A stretch of DNA of 64,000 nucleotides from Paucibacter sp. KBW04 (GCF_003852425.1 NZ_QAJN01000021.1:1-64000), one strand, 5' to 3'. Shown: positions 25,793 through 34,717, counted from the first letter of the stretch. Notes: generated by a model from the letters alone, not told the origin. Numbers and translations: made by a program.

Positions 25793-26716
25793 TTAAAACA
25801 GGCCGCTCAAATCGGGCCGGGTGTTGATGCCGTGTTGAATGATGGTGGCCACCTGTTCGCGCTCCGCACCGACCAGGGGCAGGCGGGGGCGCCGCACGTT
25901 TTCATTGCCCACACCGACCATGGCCTCGGCCAGCTTGATGTTTTGCACCAGCTTTGGGCTTACATCCAGGTGCAGCAGGGGTGTGAACCATTGGTAGATC
26001 TTCAGCGCTTCGTCATAACGCTTGGCTTGCATCAGCTTGTAAATGGCCACGGTCTCGGCCGGGAAGGCGTCGCACAGGCCGGCCAGCAGTCCGTCGCAGC
26101 CAATCGCCAGGCCTTCAAAGCTGAGGTCGTCCACGCCGATGAAGAGCTGGTAGCGCGTGCCCAGGGTGTTGCGCAGATCGGTGATGCGGCGGATGTTGTC
26201 GGTCGATTCCTTGATGGCGACCAGCCAGGGGCAGTCCGCCAGTTCGGCGAAATGTTCGGGCCGCAGATCAACGCGGTAGGACACCGGGTTGTTGTAAACC
26301 ATGGTGGGCAGGGCGGCGGCGTTGGCCACCGTGCGCACATTGGTCATGGCCTCACGCGCGTCCGCGCCGTAGAGCAGGGCGGGCATCAGCATCAGGCCTT
26401 GCACGCCCAGCTTGGCGGCGCCCTCCACATAACGCAGGGCGGCCCGGGTGCTGGACTCCGACACATTGGCCAGCACCGGCACGCGCCCATTCGAGACGCG
26501 CAGGGCGATGGCGGCGACTTCCAGTTTTTCTTCCAGCGTCAGGGTGCTGGCCTCGCCCAGCGAGCCGCAGGTGACCAGGCCGTCCACGCCGTTCTCGATC
26601 TGGAATTCGAAATGCCGCTCCATCGCGGCCACATCCAGCTCTTCATTGGCATGGAATTTGGTGGTGACGGCGGGGAAGACACCTCTCCAGCGGGGCAGGG
26701 CGGAAGTCGCGGGCAT
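25793..26716 (-). CDS. Dihydrodipicolinate synthase family protein, likely pyrroline-4-hydroxy-2-carboxylate deaminase
   Basis: A 307-residue class I TIM-barrel lyase of the DapA/NAL family. Seen: CGSLGEASTLTLEEK near residue 50 (the GTTGE-type loop), the Tyr in VYNNPVSYR, and the Schiff-base Lys in WLVAIKEST near residue 165. In this gene neighbourhood the expected reaction is deamination of pyrroline-4-hydroxy-2-carboxylate to alpha-ketoglutarate semialdehyde (LhpC role). It is the first gene of the operon, with GGAG six bases before the ATG and a strong promoter upstream. Confidence 0.88.
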   Translation of the reverse strand: MPATSALPRWRGVFPAVTTKFHANEELDVAAMERHFEFQIENGVDGLVTCGSLGEASTLTLEEKLEVAAIALRVSNGRVPVLANVSESSTRAALRYVEGAAKLGVQGLMLMPALLYGADAREAMTNVRTVANAAALPTMVYNNPVSYRVDLRPEHFAELADCPWLVAIKESTDNIRRITDLRNTLGTRYQLFIGVDDLSFEGLAIGCDGLLAGLCDAFPAETVAIYKLMQAKRYDEALKIYQWFTPLLHLDVSPKLVQNIKLAEAMVGVGNENVRRPRLPLVGAEREQVATIIQHGINTRPDLSGLF

Positions 26717-26728
26717 TGAAATCTCCGG

Positions 26729-26743
26729 TATATGGTTAATATA
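26729..26743. promoter_or_regulatory. Candidate GntR operator
   Basis: The 15-base element TATAT-GGTTA-ATATA has perfect five-base arms and lies at the expected transcription start of the hydroxyproline operon, just downstream of the -10 box. AT-rich in a GC-rich genome. A roadblock site for the encoded GntR protein is a reasonable inference. Confidence 0.45.
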
Positions 26744-26748
26744 TTTAG

Positions 26749-26777
26749 ACGATAGTCTTGCCTTGCGGGCTTGTCAA
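26749..26777 (-). promoter_or_regulatory. Sigma-70 promoter of the hydroxyproline operon
   Basis: On the minus strand a perfect -35 box TTGACA (26772-26777) is separated by 17 bases from TATCGT (26749-26754). It lies 33 bases before the first gene of the operon and reads into it. Confidence 0.7.
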
Positions 26778-26975
26778 CACCAGTTATCGCTTCGCGTGCC
26801 AGGTGCTGGCTGGACAACCCATCCAAGAGCCGTGCTGGCGAAGGTGCGCATGCCGGGGCGTTTGGCCGCCGCAGGGCGCGTCGGCGGAAGTTCCGCGCGC
26901 ATACAATCCGCAGTTCTTTCGCCTGCATCGCCGCATTGGCTGCGCTGCAGAGCCTTCATTCCAAAGGGATCCGAC

Positions 26976-27299
26976 GTGTTTATTTCCAATGCCTTCGCTC
27001 AAGCCGCCGCCGCTCCCGGCGGAGCCGAATCCAGCCTGCTGAGCATGCTGCCCCTGGTGCTGATGTTTGTGGTGCTCTATTTCGTGATGATTCGTCCCCA
27101 GATGAAGCGTCAGAAAGAGCACAAGGCCATGATCGAGGCCATCGTCAAGGGCGACGAGGTGGTCACCTCCGGCGGCCTGTTGGGCAAGATCAGCAAGGTC
27201 GGCGAGAGCTACCTGACGCTGGAAGTGGCGGCTGGTGTTGAGTTGCAAGTGCAGCGCGGCGCCATCGTGCAAGTGCTGCCCAAGGGCACCGTCAAGTAA
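26976..27299 (+). CDS. yajC: Preprotein translocase subunit YajC
   Basis: A 107-residue single-pass inner-membrane protein of the SecDF-YajC accessory complex. The GTG start gives MFISNAFAQ, the usual YajC N-terminus, with AAGGGA upstream. The membrane segment is LLSMLPLVLMFVVLYFVMI, followed at once by the family signature RPQMKRQKEHK and the domain with GDEVVTSGGLLGKI. The frame is open upstream to 26448 but that part is not coding for YajC. It is followed by secD and secF. Confidence 0.95.
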   Translation: MFISNAFAQAAAAPGGAESSLLSMLPLVLMFVVLYFVMIRPQMKRQKEHKAMIEAIVKGDEVVTSGGLLGKISKVGESYLTLEVAAGVELQVQRGAIVQVLPKGTVK

Positions 27300-27475
27300 G
27301 TCGTACCGACTTGGCTGGGCTTGATTGGGGCGAGGCCTCGGTCAGCCCTAGATTCCCGTCAATCAAAGACCGACGACCCCGTCTGCCGGCCACGCGCCGC
27401 GTCCCGATCTGCCTGAGCCGGCATGCAGCCTGAGTGCTGCCGCCGGCCGTGGCCCGGGGCCTGAGAGGAAGCACC

Positions 27476-29368
27476 ATGAACCGTTACCCGCTGTGGAAAT
27501 ATGCGATGCTGGTGATCGCACTTCTGTTCGGCTTTATCTATACGCTGCCGAACTTCTTCGGCGAGGCCCCGGCCGTGCAGGTTTCTAGTGCCAAGGTCAC
27601 CATCAAGGTCGACGAGGCGCTGCGTGCCCGGGTCGAGGCGGCCTTGAACGAGGCTCAGATCAAGCCTGACTTTGTGGAACTGGACGGGACGTCCATCCGC
27701 GCTCGCTTCAGCGAGTTGGATCACCAAATCAAGGCCAAGGACGCGATCAACAAGGCGCTCAACCCGAACGAGGCCGAGCCCACCTATATCGTCGCCCTGA
27801 ACCTGCTGTCGCGCTCGCCCAAGTGGCTGTCCAAGCTGCATGCCACGCCCATGTATCTGGGCCTGGATCTGCGTGGCGGCGTGCACTTCCTGATGCAGGT
27901 CGATATGAAGGCCGCGCTGAGCAAGAAGGCAGAGTCCTTGAGCGGCGATGTGCGTACGCTCTTGCGTGAAAAGAATATCCGTCATTCCGGCATCAGCCGG
28001 GATGGCAATTCGGTGGTGATCGCCTTCCGCGACGCCGCCACCCTGGCTCAGGCCGAGGCCTTGCTGCGCGAAAAATCGCCCGAGGCACAGTGGACCCCTG
28101 TGGTCGATGCGACGCCTGGCGCCGAGCCCCGTTTGAGCGGCTCGCTCAAGCCCGCCTCCATGGTGGCGGTGCAGGACGCGGCCCTGAAGCAGAACATCAC
28201 CACGCTGCACAACCGGGTCAATGAACTCGGCACGACCGAGCCGGTGATTCAGCAACAAGGCCTGGATCGCATCATCGTGCAACTGCCTGGCGTGCAAGAC
28301 ACGGCCAAGGCCAAGGACATCATCGGCCGCACTGCCACGCTGGAAGTGCGCATGGTGGACGACAGCGCCGAGGCCCAAGCCGCCCTGGCCGGCACCGGCC
28401 CCGTGCCTTTCGGCACCGAGCGTTTCATGGACCGCGGCTTTGGTCCCATCATCGTCAAGCGCCAAGTGGTTTACACGGGTGACAACCTCACCGACGCCCA
28501 GCCTGGCTTCGACGAGAACCACCAGCCCTCGGTGGACCTGACGCTGGACGCCAAGGGCGCCCGCATCATGAAGGATGTGTCGCGTGACAATATCGGCAAG
28601 CGCATGGCCATCATCTTGTTTGAGAAGGGCAAGGGCGAGGTCGTGACCGCGCCGGTGATCCGCAGCGAGATCGGCGGTGGCCGGGTCAAGATCAGCGGCG
28701 CCATGACCACGCAGGAAGCCAACGATACGGCCTTGCTGCTGCGCGCCGGCTCGCTGGCCGCACCGATGGAAATCATCGAAGAGCGCACCGTCGGCCCCAG
28801 CCTGGGCAAGGAAAACATCGAGCGCGGCATTCACAGCGTGATCTGGGGCTTTGCCGCCGTGGCCGTGTTCATGTGTGTTTACTACATGCTGTTCGGCCTG
28901 TTCTCCTCGCTGGCACTGGGCTTCAATCTGCTCTTGCTGGTGGCCTTGCTGTCCCTGCTGGGCGCCACGCTGTCGCTGCCGGGCATTGCGGCGATCGCCC
29001 TGGTGCTGGGTATGGCGATTGACTCCAATGTGCTGATCAACGAGCGCATCCGCGAGGAGTTGCGCGCCGGGGTGTCGCCACAAGCGGCTATCAACCTGGG
29101 TTATGAGCGCGCCTTCGCGACGATTCTGGACTCCAACGTCACCACCTTGATTGCCGGTGTGGCCTTGCTGGCCTTCGGCTCCGGCCCGGTGCGTGGCTTT
29201 GCCATCGTGCACTGCCTGGGCATCCTGACCTCCATGTTCTCCTCGGTCGTGTTCTCACGCGGCTTGGCCAACCTCTGGTACGGACGCCAGAAGAAGCTGA
29301 AATCCCTGTCGATTGGGCAGATCTGGAAACCCACGGCCGAGGGCGAGCAGCCCGTGGCCAAGGCCTGA
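27476..29368 (+). CDS. secD: Protein translocase subunit SecD
   Basis: A 630-residue RND-superfamily inner-membrane protein that, with SecF and YajC, uses the proton motive force to help pull exported proteins through SecYEG. One N-terminal membrane segment, a large periplasmic region with LGLDLRGGVHFLMQVD (motif D1) near residue 125, and a C-terminal bundle with ALVLGMAIDSNVLINERIRE (motif D4-like) are present. The ATG at 27476 has GAGAGGAA upstream. Length agrees with E. coli SecD (615). It is followed by secF after 22 bases. Confidence 0.96.
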   Translation: MNRYPLWKYAMLVIALLFGFIYTLPNFFGEAPAVQVSSAKVTIKVDEALRARVEAALNEAQIKPDFVELDGTSIRARFSELDHQIKAKDAINKALNPNEAEPTYIVALNLLSRSPKWLSKLHATPMYLGLDLRGGVHFLMQVDMKAALSKKAESLSGDVRTLLREKNIRHSGISRDGNSVVIAFRDAATLAQAEALLREKSPEAQWTPVVDATPGAEPRLSGSLKPASMVAVQDAALKQNITTLHNRVNELGTTEPVIQQQGLDRIIVQLPGVQDTAKAKDIIGRTATLEVRMVDDSAEAQAALAGTGPVPFGTERFMDRGFGPIIVKRQVVYTGDNLTDAQPGFDENHQPSVDLTLDAKGARIMKDVSRDNIGKRMAIILFEKGKGEVVTAPVIRSEIGGGRVKISGAMTTQEANDTALLLRAGSLAAPMEIIEERTVGPSLGKENIERGIHSVIWGFAAVAVFMCVYYMLFGLFSSLALGFNLLLLVALLSLLGATLSLPGIAAIALVLGMAIDSNVLINERIREELRAGVSPQAAINLGYERAFATILDSNVTTLIAGVALLAFGSGPVRGFAIVHCLGILTSMFSSVVFSRGLANLWYGRQKKLKSLSIGQIWKPTAEGEQPVAKA

Positions 29369-29390
29369 GACATTTAGGAAGCCAAGAATC

Positions 29391-30425
29391 ATGGAACTCT
29401 TCCGCATCAAACGGGACATCCCGTTCATGAAGCACGCGTTGATCTTCAACGTGATCTCCTTCCTGACCTTCGCCGCCGCCGTTTTCTTCCTGATCACCCG
29501 GGGCGTGAACTGGTCCATCGAGTTCAAGGGCGGCTCGGTCATCGAGGTCGAATACGCGCAGGCGGCCGATCTTGAAAAGACCCGCCACGTGGTCGAGAAG
29601 ATGGGCTTTGGCGAGGTGCAGGTCACCAACTTCGGCAGCTCGCACGATGTGATGATGCGCCTGCCGCTGAGCCCCAATATCAAGCAGACCGAGCAGGTCG
29701 GCCAGGTCTTTGCCGAGTTGTGCAAGGCCGAGTCGGGCAGCATCAGCCAGCGTCAAATCGTCAGCGACAAGGGCGAGGCCATCAGCAAGCAGGTCTGTAC
29801 CACTGCCGCCGGTGCCGAGCCGGTCAAGCTCTCGCGCAGCGAGGTGGTGGGCCCCGCCGTCGGTGAAGAGCTGGCACGCGATGCCGCCTACGCCTTGGGT
29901 GCCACGGTGATCGGCATCATGATCTACCTGGCCTTCCGCTTCGAGTGGAAGTTCTCGGTCGCCGGCATCATCGCCAACTTGCACGACGTGGTGATCATTC
30001 TGGGTTTCTTCGCCTTCTTCCAGTGGGAGTTCTCGCTCACTGTGCTGGCGGCGATTCTGGCCGTGCTGGGCTACTCGGTGAACGAGTCGGTGGTGATTTT
30101 CGACCGGGTGCGCGAGGGCTTCCGCAAGTACCGCAAGTTCGACACCCCCCAGGTGATCGACCACGCCATCACCAGCACCATGAGCCGCACCATCATCACC
30201 CACGGCAGCACCCAGCTGATGGTGCTGTCCATGCTGATTTTTGGCGGCCCGACCCTGCACTACTTCGCGGTGGCGCTGACCATCGGCATCTTGTTCGGTA
30301 TTTACTCCTCCGTCTTTGTGGCTGCGGCCATCGCGATGTGGTTGGGCGTGAAACGTGAAGACTTGGTGCAAGCCCCGGTAAATCGTGAAGACCCGGACGA
30401 TCCGAATGCCGGCGCGGTGGTGTAG
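29391..30425 (+). CDS. secF: Protein translocase subunit SecF
   Basis: A 344-residue six-TM partner of SecD. The N-terminus MELFRIKRDIPFMKH leads into the first membrane segment, then GVNWSIEFKGGSVIEV, the F1 motif. The C-terminal bundle carries VLAAILAVLGYSVNESVVIFDRVRE in two halves (F4 region), and the end is hydrophilic and acidic. AGGA lies upstream of the ATG at 29391. Length is near the E. coli protein (323). Last gene of the yajC-secD-secF unit. Confidence 0.96.
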   Translation: MELFRIKRDIPFMKHALIFNVISFLTFAAAVFFLITRGVNWSIEFKGGSVIEVEYAQAADLEKTRHVVEKMGFGEVQVTNFGSSHDVMMRLPLSPNIKQTEQVGQVFAELCKAESGSISQRQIVSDKGEAISKQVCTTAAGAEPVKLSRSEVVGPAVGEELARDAAYALGATVIGIMIYLAFRFEWKFSVAGIIANLHDVVIILGFFAFFQWEFSLTVLAAILAVLGYSVNESVVIFDRVREGFRKYRKFDTPQVIDHAITSTMSRTIITHGSTQLMVLSMLIFGGPTLHYFAVALTIGILFGIYSSVFVAAAIAMWLGVKREDLVQAPVNREDPDDPNAGAVV

Positions 30426-30464
30426 AGTCAGCTTGACTCCAACGTTCGGCCTGCCCATTCCTCC

Positions 30465-30665
30465 ATGACCGACACTGCCCGCAACAAGGCTCTGGCCTCT
30501 CAGGCGCGGCGGATCTATGTCGAAGCTTTGGTGCGCGGCATGGCCGGCGTGGTTCAGGCCCTCAATGAAGCGGCGGCCCTGCTGCTGCAGCAAGGCGCCG
30601 AACACCCGGTGATGATGGCGCGCCGCGACGGCGTGCAAGCCTGGAATCGTCTGGGCCCGGCCTAG
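30465..30665 (+). pseudogene. DUF1631 protein, N-terminal fragment before an in-frame amber codon
   Basis: This 66-codon frame begins at an ATG 39 bases after secF and encodes a helical segment (NKALASQARRIYVEALVRGM ...) like the start of DUF1631 proteins. It ends at TAG (30663-30665). The reading frame continues in phase on the other side with coding-like sequence (SVGVVSGLRHAA), so the two parts form one gene of about 816 codons. The stop could have arisen from a TGG Trp codon by one transition. It may be a real nonsense mutation, a sequencing error, or a readthrough site. Confidence 0.65.
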
Positions 30666-30674
30666 TCGGTCGGG

Positions 30675-32915
30675 GTGGTCAGCGGCCTGAGGCATGCAGC
30701 CGTCTACGGCATTCTTGAAACCTCGCGGGCGGGCGCCAATGCCTCCACCGGCTCGGCCGCATCGGCCTCCAAACCCAGTGGCGAGGCCGCGGGCGGCAGC
30801 GCTGGCCTGAGCCTGGTGGATGACGACACCATCGAGCGTGAGATCACCGCCTCCCGCCTGTCCTTGGCCATGATGGACAAGGCCACCTGGGAGTTCACCG
30901 ATCTGCGCACCCGCATGCAGGTGCTGGAGCGCCAGGACGATCTGGCCACCAGCGATTTGCTGCGCGCCAATGTGGTGGCCAAGCTGATTCTGGATGCCTG
31001 GTCGCGCAGCGGCCTGGGCGTGTCCGAGTGGCAAATGCTCCGAGTCTCCTTGCACGAGGAGTTCTCACTCCTGTTGGGCGAGGCCTACCACGAGGTCAAC
31101 CGCTGGCTGATCTCGCAAAGCGTGTTGCCCGAGGTGGATTTGCGGCCGTTCATTCGGCGCTCACTCAACACCGGCAGCGCCTTGGCTGGCAGTGGCCATG
31201 CGATGGCGCCCGCGGCTTCGGGGGCGCAGATTCGGGCGTCTTCGGGCTTGGCCGATGCGCGCGGTGTGGGTGCTGCTGCCACAGCACACGCGGACGCGAG
31301 GCCGGTGCAGAGCCCGTCCAGCAGCCAGGCCGAGGAGGTCTTGCAACTGCTGCAGCGCATTGTTGGCCGGCAGGTTCCAGCGTTTGCAGTCAGCTCTCGA
31401 GCGGCGGGTGCGCAGGGCGGGGCGCCAACCGATTTTGAGAAGACTGGCGCTGCTTCGGGTGGCGTCCTGGAATCTGCGCCACGCCTTGATGCGGCGATCA
31501 AGCATGCGCAGCAAGCGATGCAGGAGCAGGGGTCGCCGCTGGACTTGAATCTGTCCAGTGATGTGGCCCAGCTGCCGCCGGCACCGCAGGTGCTGGAAGA
31601 TTTGCAGCAGCGCAATCACAGCGTCAAGCAGGTGCTCAAGCAGGCGGCCGATACTCCGGCTGAGCGCGCCACCATCGAGCTGGTGGCGATGATGTTCCAG
31701 AGCATCTTGATGGAGGACCATATCCCGGCCGCCGTGCGGGTTTGGTTCGCCCGTTTGCAGATGCCGGTTCTGCGGGTTGCGGTCAGCGAACCCGACTTCT
31801 TCGCCACCACCGACCATCCCGCCCGCCAACTGATCGACCGCATGGGCTCCTGCGTGATGGGCTTCAGCACCACATCAGGCAATAGCAGTCATTCGACGGC
31901 CGGCGATCCGCTGGAGCGCGAAATCAAACGGGTGGTGCAGGTTGTGGAGGCCTACCCCGACACCGGCCGGCGCGTGTTCCAGACCGTGCTGACCGAGTTC
32001 GAGAAATTCCTCGACAACTATTTCGAGAACGAGAACCAGAACACCCGTCATGGGGTCTCCCTGGCCCAGCAGGTGGAGCAGCGCGAGACCCTGGCCATCC
32101 AGTACACCATCGAGCTGCGCAAGATGCTGGCCGAGGTGCCGGTGCAGGACGGCATCCGGGAATTCCTGTTCCAGGTCTGGGCCGATGTGCTGGCCGTCAC
32201 GGCGGTGCGCAGCGGCGCTCAGTCCGAGAGCATCAAGCAGATGAAGCGGGCGGCGGCCGATCTGATCTGGTCGGCCAGTGCCAAGGTCTCCCGCGAGGAG
32301 CGGGCCGAGGTCATTCGGCGCTTGCCGCCCCTGCTCAAAACCTTGCGCGAAGGCATGGGCTTGGCCGGCTTGCCGCTGGACAAGCAAGACGACCATGTGC
32401 GCAGCCTTAACAACGCCCTGGCCGCGGCCTTTACCGCCAAGACGGCGGTGATCCCGCGCGAGCGTCTGGAAGAGTTGATGGACCAGTTGGAAACGCTGGA
32501 GGCCATGCTGCCCGAGCCGGGCGCCGATGGGCGCGGCGAGGTGGAGATCAACCAATCTCTGGTGCGCGATCTCTCCGGCCATGAAACTGAGGGCCTGGAG
32601 GTGGTGTCCGAAGGCGGCTCCGCCCCGACCCCGGCCATGCTGGCCTGGGCGCGCGAGCTGCAGGTGGGCGGCTGGTATATGTTGGACTACCGCCATCGCA
32701 ATGAGGCGGTGCAACTGGCCTGGCGTGGCCATCGCCGTCAGATGGCTTTGTTCGTCACGACCCAGGGTCGTGGCGTGCTGTTCCCATTGACCCGCATGGC
32801 GGCGTTTTTGCAGGCCGGTTTGCTACTGCCGGCGCAGGATGAGGCGCTGACCGTCAAGGCCACGCGCAATGCTCTGGCCAAGCTGGATGTGGACCCTGAT
32901 CGTTTGCTGAACTAA
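30675..32915 (+). CDS. DUF1631 family protein (main part)
   Basis: A 746-codon frame opened by a GTG, without a convincing ribosome-binding site. It encodes most of a DUF1631 protein: LSLVDDDTIEREITASRL near residue 45 and MDKATWEFTDLRTRM are family landmarks, followed by a variable Ala/Gln-rich linker (about 150-280) and a long helical region ending with a PilZ-like stretch (GGWYMLDYRHRNEAVQLAW ...). It is in the same phase as the 66-codon fragment upstream, separated only by an amber codon. If translated, it would need reinitiation or readthrough. Function of the family is unknown; a link to cyclic-di-GMP or the cell envelope is only a guess. Confidence 0.75.
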   Translation: MVSGLRHAAVYGILETSRAGANASTGSAASASKPSGEAAGGSAGLSLVDDDTIEREITASRLSLAMMDKATWEFTDLRTRMQVLERQDDLATSDLLRANVVAKLILDAWSRSGLGVSEWQMLRVSLHEEFSLLLGEAYHEVNRWLISQSVLPEVDLRPFIRRSLNTGSALAGSGHAMAPAASGAQIRASSGLADARGVGAAATAHADARPVQSPSSSQAEEVLQLLQRIVGRQVPAFAVSSRAAGAQGGAPTDFEKTGAASGGVLESAPRLDAAIKHAQQAMQEQGSPLDLNLSSDVAQLPPAPQVLEDLQQRNHSVKQVLKQAADTPAERATIELVAMMFQSILMEDHIPAAVRVWFARLQMPVLRVAVSEPDFFATTDHPARQLIDRMGSCVMGFSTTSGNSSHSTAGDPLEREIKRVVQVVEAYPDTGRRVFQTVLTEFEKFLDNYFENENQNTRHGVSLAQQVEQRETLAIQYTIELRKMLAEVPVQDGIREFLFQVWADVLAVTAVRSGAQSESIKQMKRAAADLIWSASAKVSREERAEVIRRLPPLLKTLREGMGLAGLPLDKQDDHVRSLNNALAAAFTAKTAVIPRERLEELMDQLETLEAMLPEPGADGRGEVEINQSLVRDLSGHETEGLEVVSEGGSAPTPAMLAWARELQVGGWYMLDYRHRNEAVQLAWRGHRRQMALFVTTQGRGVLFPLTRMAAFLQAGLLLPAQDEALTVKATRNALAKLDVDPDRLLN

Positions 32916-32936
32916 GCCTAAGAGTTCCCGCAGAAC

Positions 32937-33389
32937 TCAGTGAATCAGTCGGTCTTCGGGTGCTACAAAGAGTTCATCCAGGATCAGGGCATCGGGCTCT
33001 TGGCCACGGCTCCAGAAAACCATCAGCACGATGATTTTGAGGTCTTCCAGATCCAGGGGCTCGCCGGGCACGACCATGGCGCGGTCGATCACCATCTCGC
33101 GCATGGGCGGGGGCAGCACACCGGCCGATTCCAAGAAGCTGATGAAGCCCACCGAGGGCTCGCCCAGATGGTTCAGCTCGGCCTGGGAGTAAACGCGCAG
33201 GCTCAGCGGGCCTTGCTCGCCCTGGTAGGCGCTGGCGCTGGCGGCCAAGCCGTCCAGCCAAGTCAGCGCTTCCTTGATCTCATCGCTTTCAAAGCCCACC
33301 GCCGACAGCTTGCGCGTCAGCTGAGCATGATCCGGACAGGCATCAGGCCGCCAATAGGTTTCGTAGAGATAGACCAACACATCGAGCAT
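32937..33389 (-). CDS. smg: DUF494 family protein Smg
   Basis: A 150-residue protein of the Smg/DUF494 family, found next to dprA in many proteobacteria. The start MLDVLVYLYETYW and the C-terminal LDLEDLKIIVLMVFWS are family hallmarks. The ATG at 33389 matches E. coli Smg length (157); an ATG eight codons upstream is possible. Biochemical role unknown. Same direction as dprA and the LysM gene, 97 bases after dprA, so all three may form one unit. Confidence 0.92.
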   Translation of the reverse strand: MLDVLVYLYETYWRPDACPDHAQLTRKLSAVGFESDEIKEALTWLDGLAASASAYQGEQGPLSLRVYSQAELNHLGEPSVGFISFLESAGVLPPPMREMVIDRAMVVPGEPLDLEDLKIIVLMVFWSRGQEPDALILDELFVAPEDRLIH

Positions 33390-33486
33390 GGCGGCATGAT
33401 AACTCAGGCCCATGAGCGGCCTGGCTGTAAGCCCTGGCGCTTCAAAGCCCTTGGGCAGGGCTCAAACAGGGGCTGCAGGACGTTTT

Positions 33487-34626
33487 TCAGGCCCTGGCGC
33501 GACGCTGAAACAGTTGGCCGGCCAGACGCGCGACCTCGCCCAGCAGCTCCAACTCCAGCAGGTGGGCGCTCAAGTCCGCGGCCGCCCAGCCACCGCGCGC
33601 CATCAGCTGATCCAGCGAAACCGGCTCGAAGCCCATCAAGGCCAAGACCTGGGCCTGGGCGGGCGGGATGCCGTCGGTTTGGGGCGTCAGCGGCGTTGTT
33701 TCGGCAGCCGGATTTGGCGCGGCGGAGCCAGGCAAGGGTGGCAACTCGTCCAGCACATCGGCGGCGGTCTCCACCAATTTGGCGCCTTGCCGGATCAAAG
33801 CATGGCAGCCCCGGCTTTGCGGTGAGTGGATGGAACCCGGGATGGCGAAGACCTCGCGGCCGGCCTCGCTGGCCAGACGGGCGGTGATCAAGGAACCGGA
33901 TTGCAGGGCGGCTTCCACCACCAGGCAGCCCAGTCCCAAGCCGGCAATGATGCGGTTGCGGCGCGGGAAGTTGGGGGCCAGGGCGGGCGTGCCCAGTGAG
34001 TACTCGCTGATCAAGAGGCCTTGCGCCTTGATCTCGGCGGCCAGGCGCTGGTGGCGCTTGGGGTAGATCTGGTCCAGGCCCGTGCCCAGCACGGCGATGG
34101 TGCTGCCGCGGCCGGCCAGGCCGCCTCTGTGAGCGGCCCCGTCCACGCCCAAAGCCAGGCCGGAGACGATGGTCAAGCCCTGTTCGCTGAGGGCCTGGGC
34201 GAAAGCCTGGGCATTGTCCTGACCCTGGGCGCTGGGGTTGCGGCTGCCCACCACCGCCAGGGCCGGGCGAGCCAGCAGTTCGCGTTGGCCCTCCAAGTAC
34301 AAGAGCAGCGGCGGGTCGGCGGTGGCGAGCAAGGCCGGTGGGTAGTCCGCATCGCCGAGGATCAGCAGGCTGCGGGCCTCGTCCTCCTGCAGCCACTGCC
34401 AGGTGCGCGCAAGCAAGTCCGGCAGATGGGTCGGCTCCCGACTCAAGGCCAAGGCTTGCTTGGGGCTGAGCAAGTCATGCCAGGCCTGGCCCGGCAGATC
34501 GAAGACCGCTTGCGGCGAGCCCAGGGCTTGCAGCAGGCGTTGGGCGGTCTCCCAGCCTATGCCGGGTGTTTCCAGCAGGCGCAGCCAAGCGGCCAGTTCC
34601 GCGTACTCAATAGGGTTTGAGCGCAC
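33487..34626 (-). CDS. dprA: DNA-processing protein DprA
   Basis: A 379-residue DprA, which loads RecA onto incoming single-stranded DNA during natural transformation. Domains in order: an N-terminal SAM-like helical part (AAWLRLLETPGIGWETAQRLL), the Rossmann-like core with AVVGSRNPSAQG near residue 125, GLALGVDGAAHRGGL, and SEYSLGTPALAPNFPRRNRIIAGL, and a C-terminal winged-helix domain after a Pro-rich linker. All core motifs are intact. Located between the LysM gene and smg, as in other beta- and gammaproteobacteria. Confidence 0.95.
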   Translation of the reverse strand: MRSNPIEYAELAAWLRLLETPGIGWETAQRLLQALGSPQAVFDLPGQAWHDLLSPKQALALSREPTHLPDLLARTWQWLQEDEARSLLILGDADYPPALLATADPPLLLYLEGQRELLARPALAVVGSRNPSAQGQDNAQAFAQALSEQGLTIVSGLALGVDGAAHRGGLAGRGSTIAVLGTGLDQIYPKRHQRLAAEIKAQGLLISEYSLGTPALAPNFPRRNRIIAGLGLGCLVVEAALQSGSLITARLASEAGREVFAIPGSIHSPQSRGCHALIRQGAKLVETAADVLDELPPLPGSAAPNPAAETTPLTPQTDGIPPAQAQVLALMGFEPVSLDQLMARGGWAAADLSAHLLELELLGEVARLAGQLFQRRARA

Positions 34627-34689
34627 CGGAGTTGTCCTTCACGCTTATCTGTCTCAGCCGCAATGCATGGAATGCTGTTCGGGCCGAGC

Positions 34690-34705
34690 GCCGGGCCGCC
34701 CCAAG
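34690..34705 (-). repeat. Dispersed intergenic repeat core, copy A
   Basis: GCCGGGCCGCCCCAAG is the exact reverse complement of a 16-base stretch at 38866-38881. Both copies are intergenic and both have a GC-rich CCCC-GGGG hairpin a short distance to the same side (in the repeat's orientation). I recall a similar intergenic element being common in Comamonadaceae genomes. Confidence 0.5.
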
Positions 34706-34717
34706 CCGGCCCGCCTG

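Noticed and set aside
25124-26719. A 531-codon plus-strand frame across the GntR and deaminase genes
   Set aside because: Antisense shadow; both minus-strand genes have strong motifs and the promoter reads leftward.
27359-29212. A 617-codon minus-strand frame across secD
   Set aside because: His/Gln/Gly-rich composition typical of antisense frames, no start signals, and full overlap with a certain secD.
29139-31055. A 638-codon minus-strand frame across secF and the start of the DUF1631 gene
   Set aside because: Antisense to secF with no recognisable domain; codon-bias artefact. It does not explain the amber codon in the DUF1631 gene.
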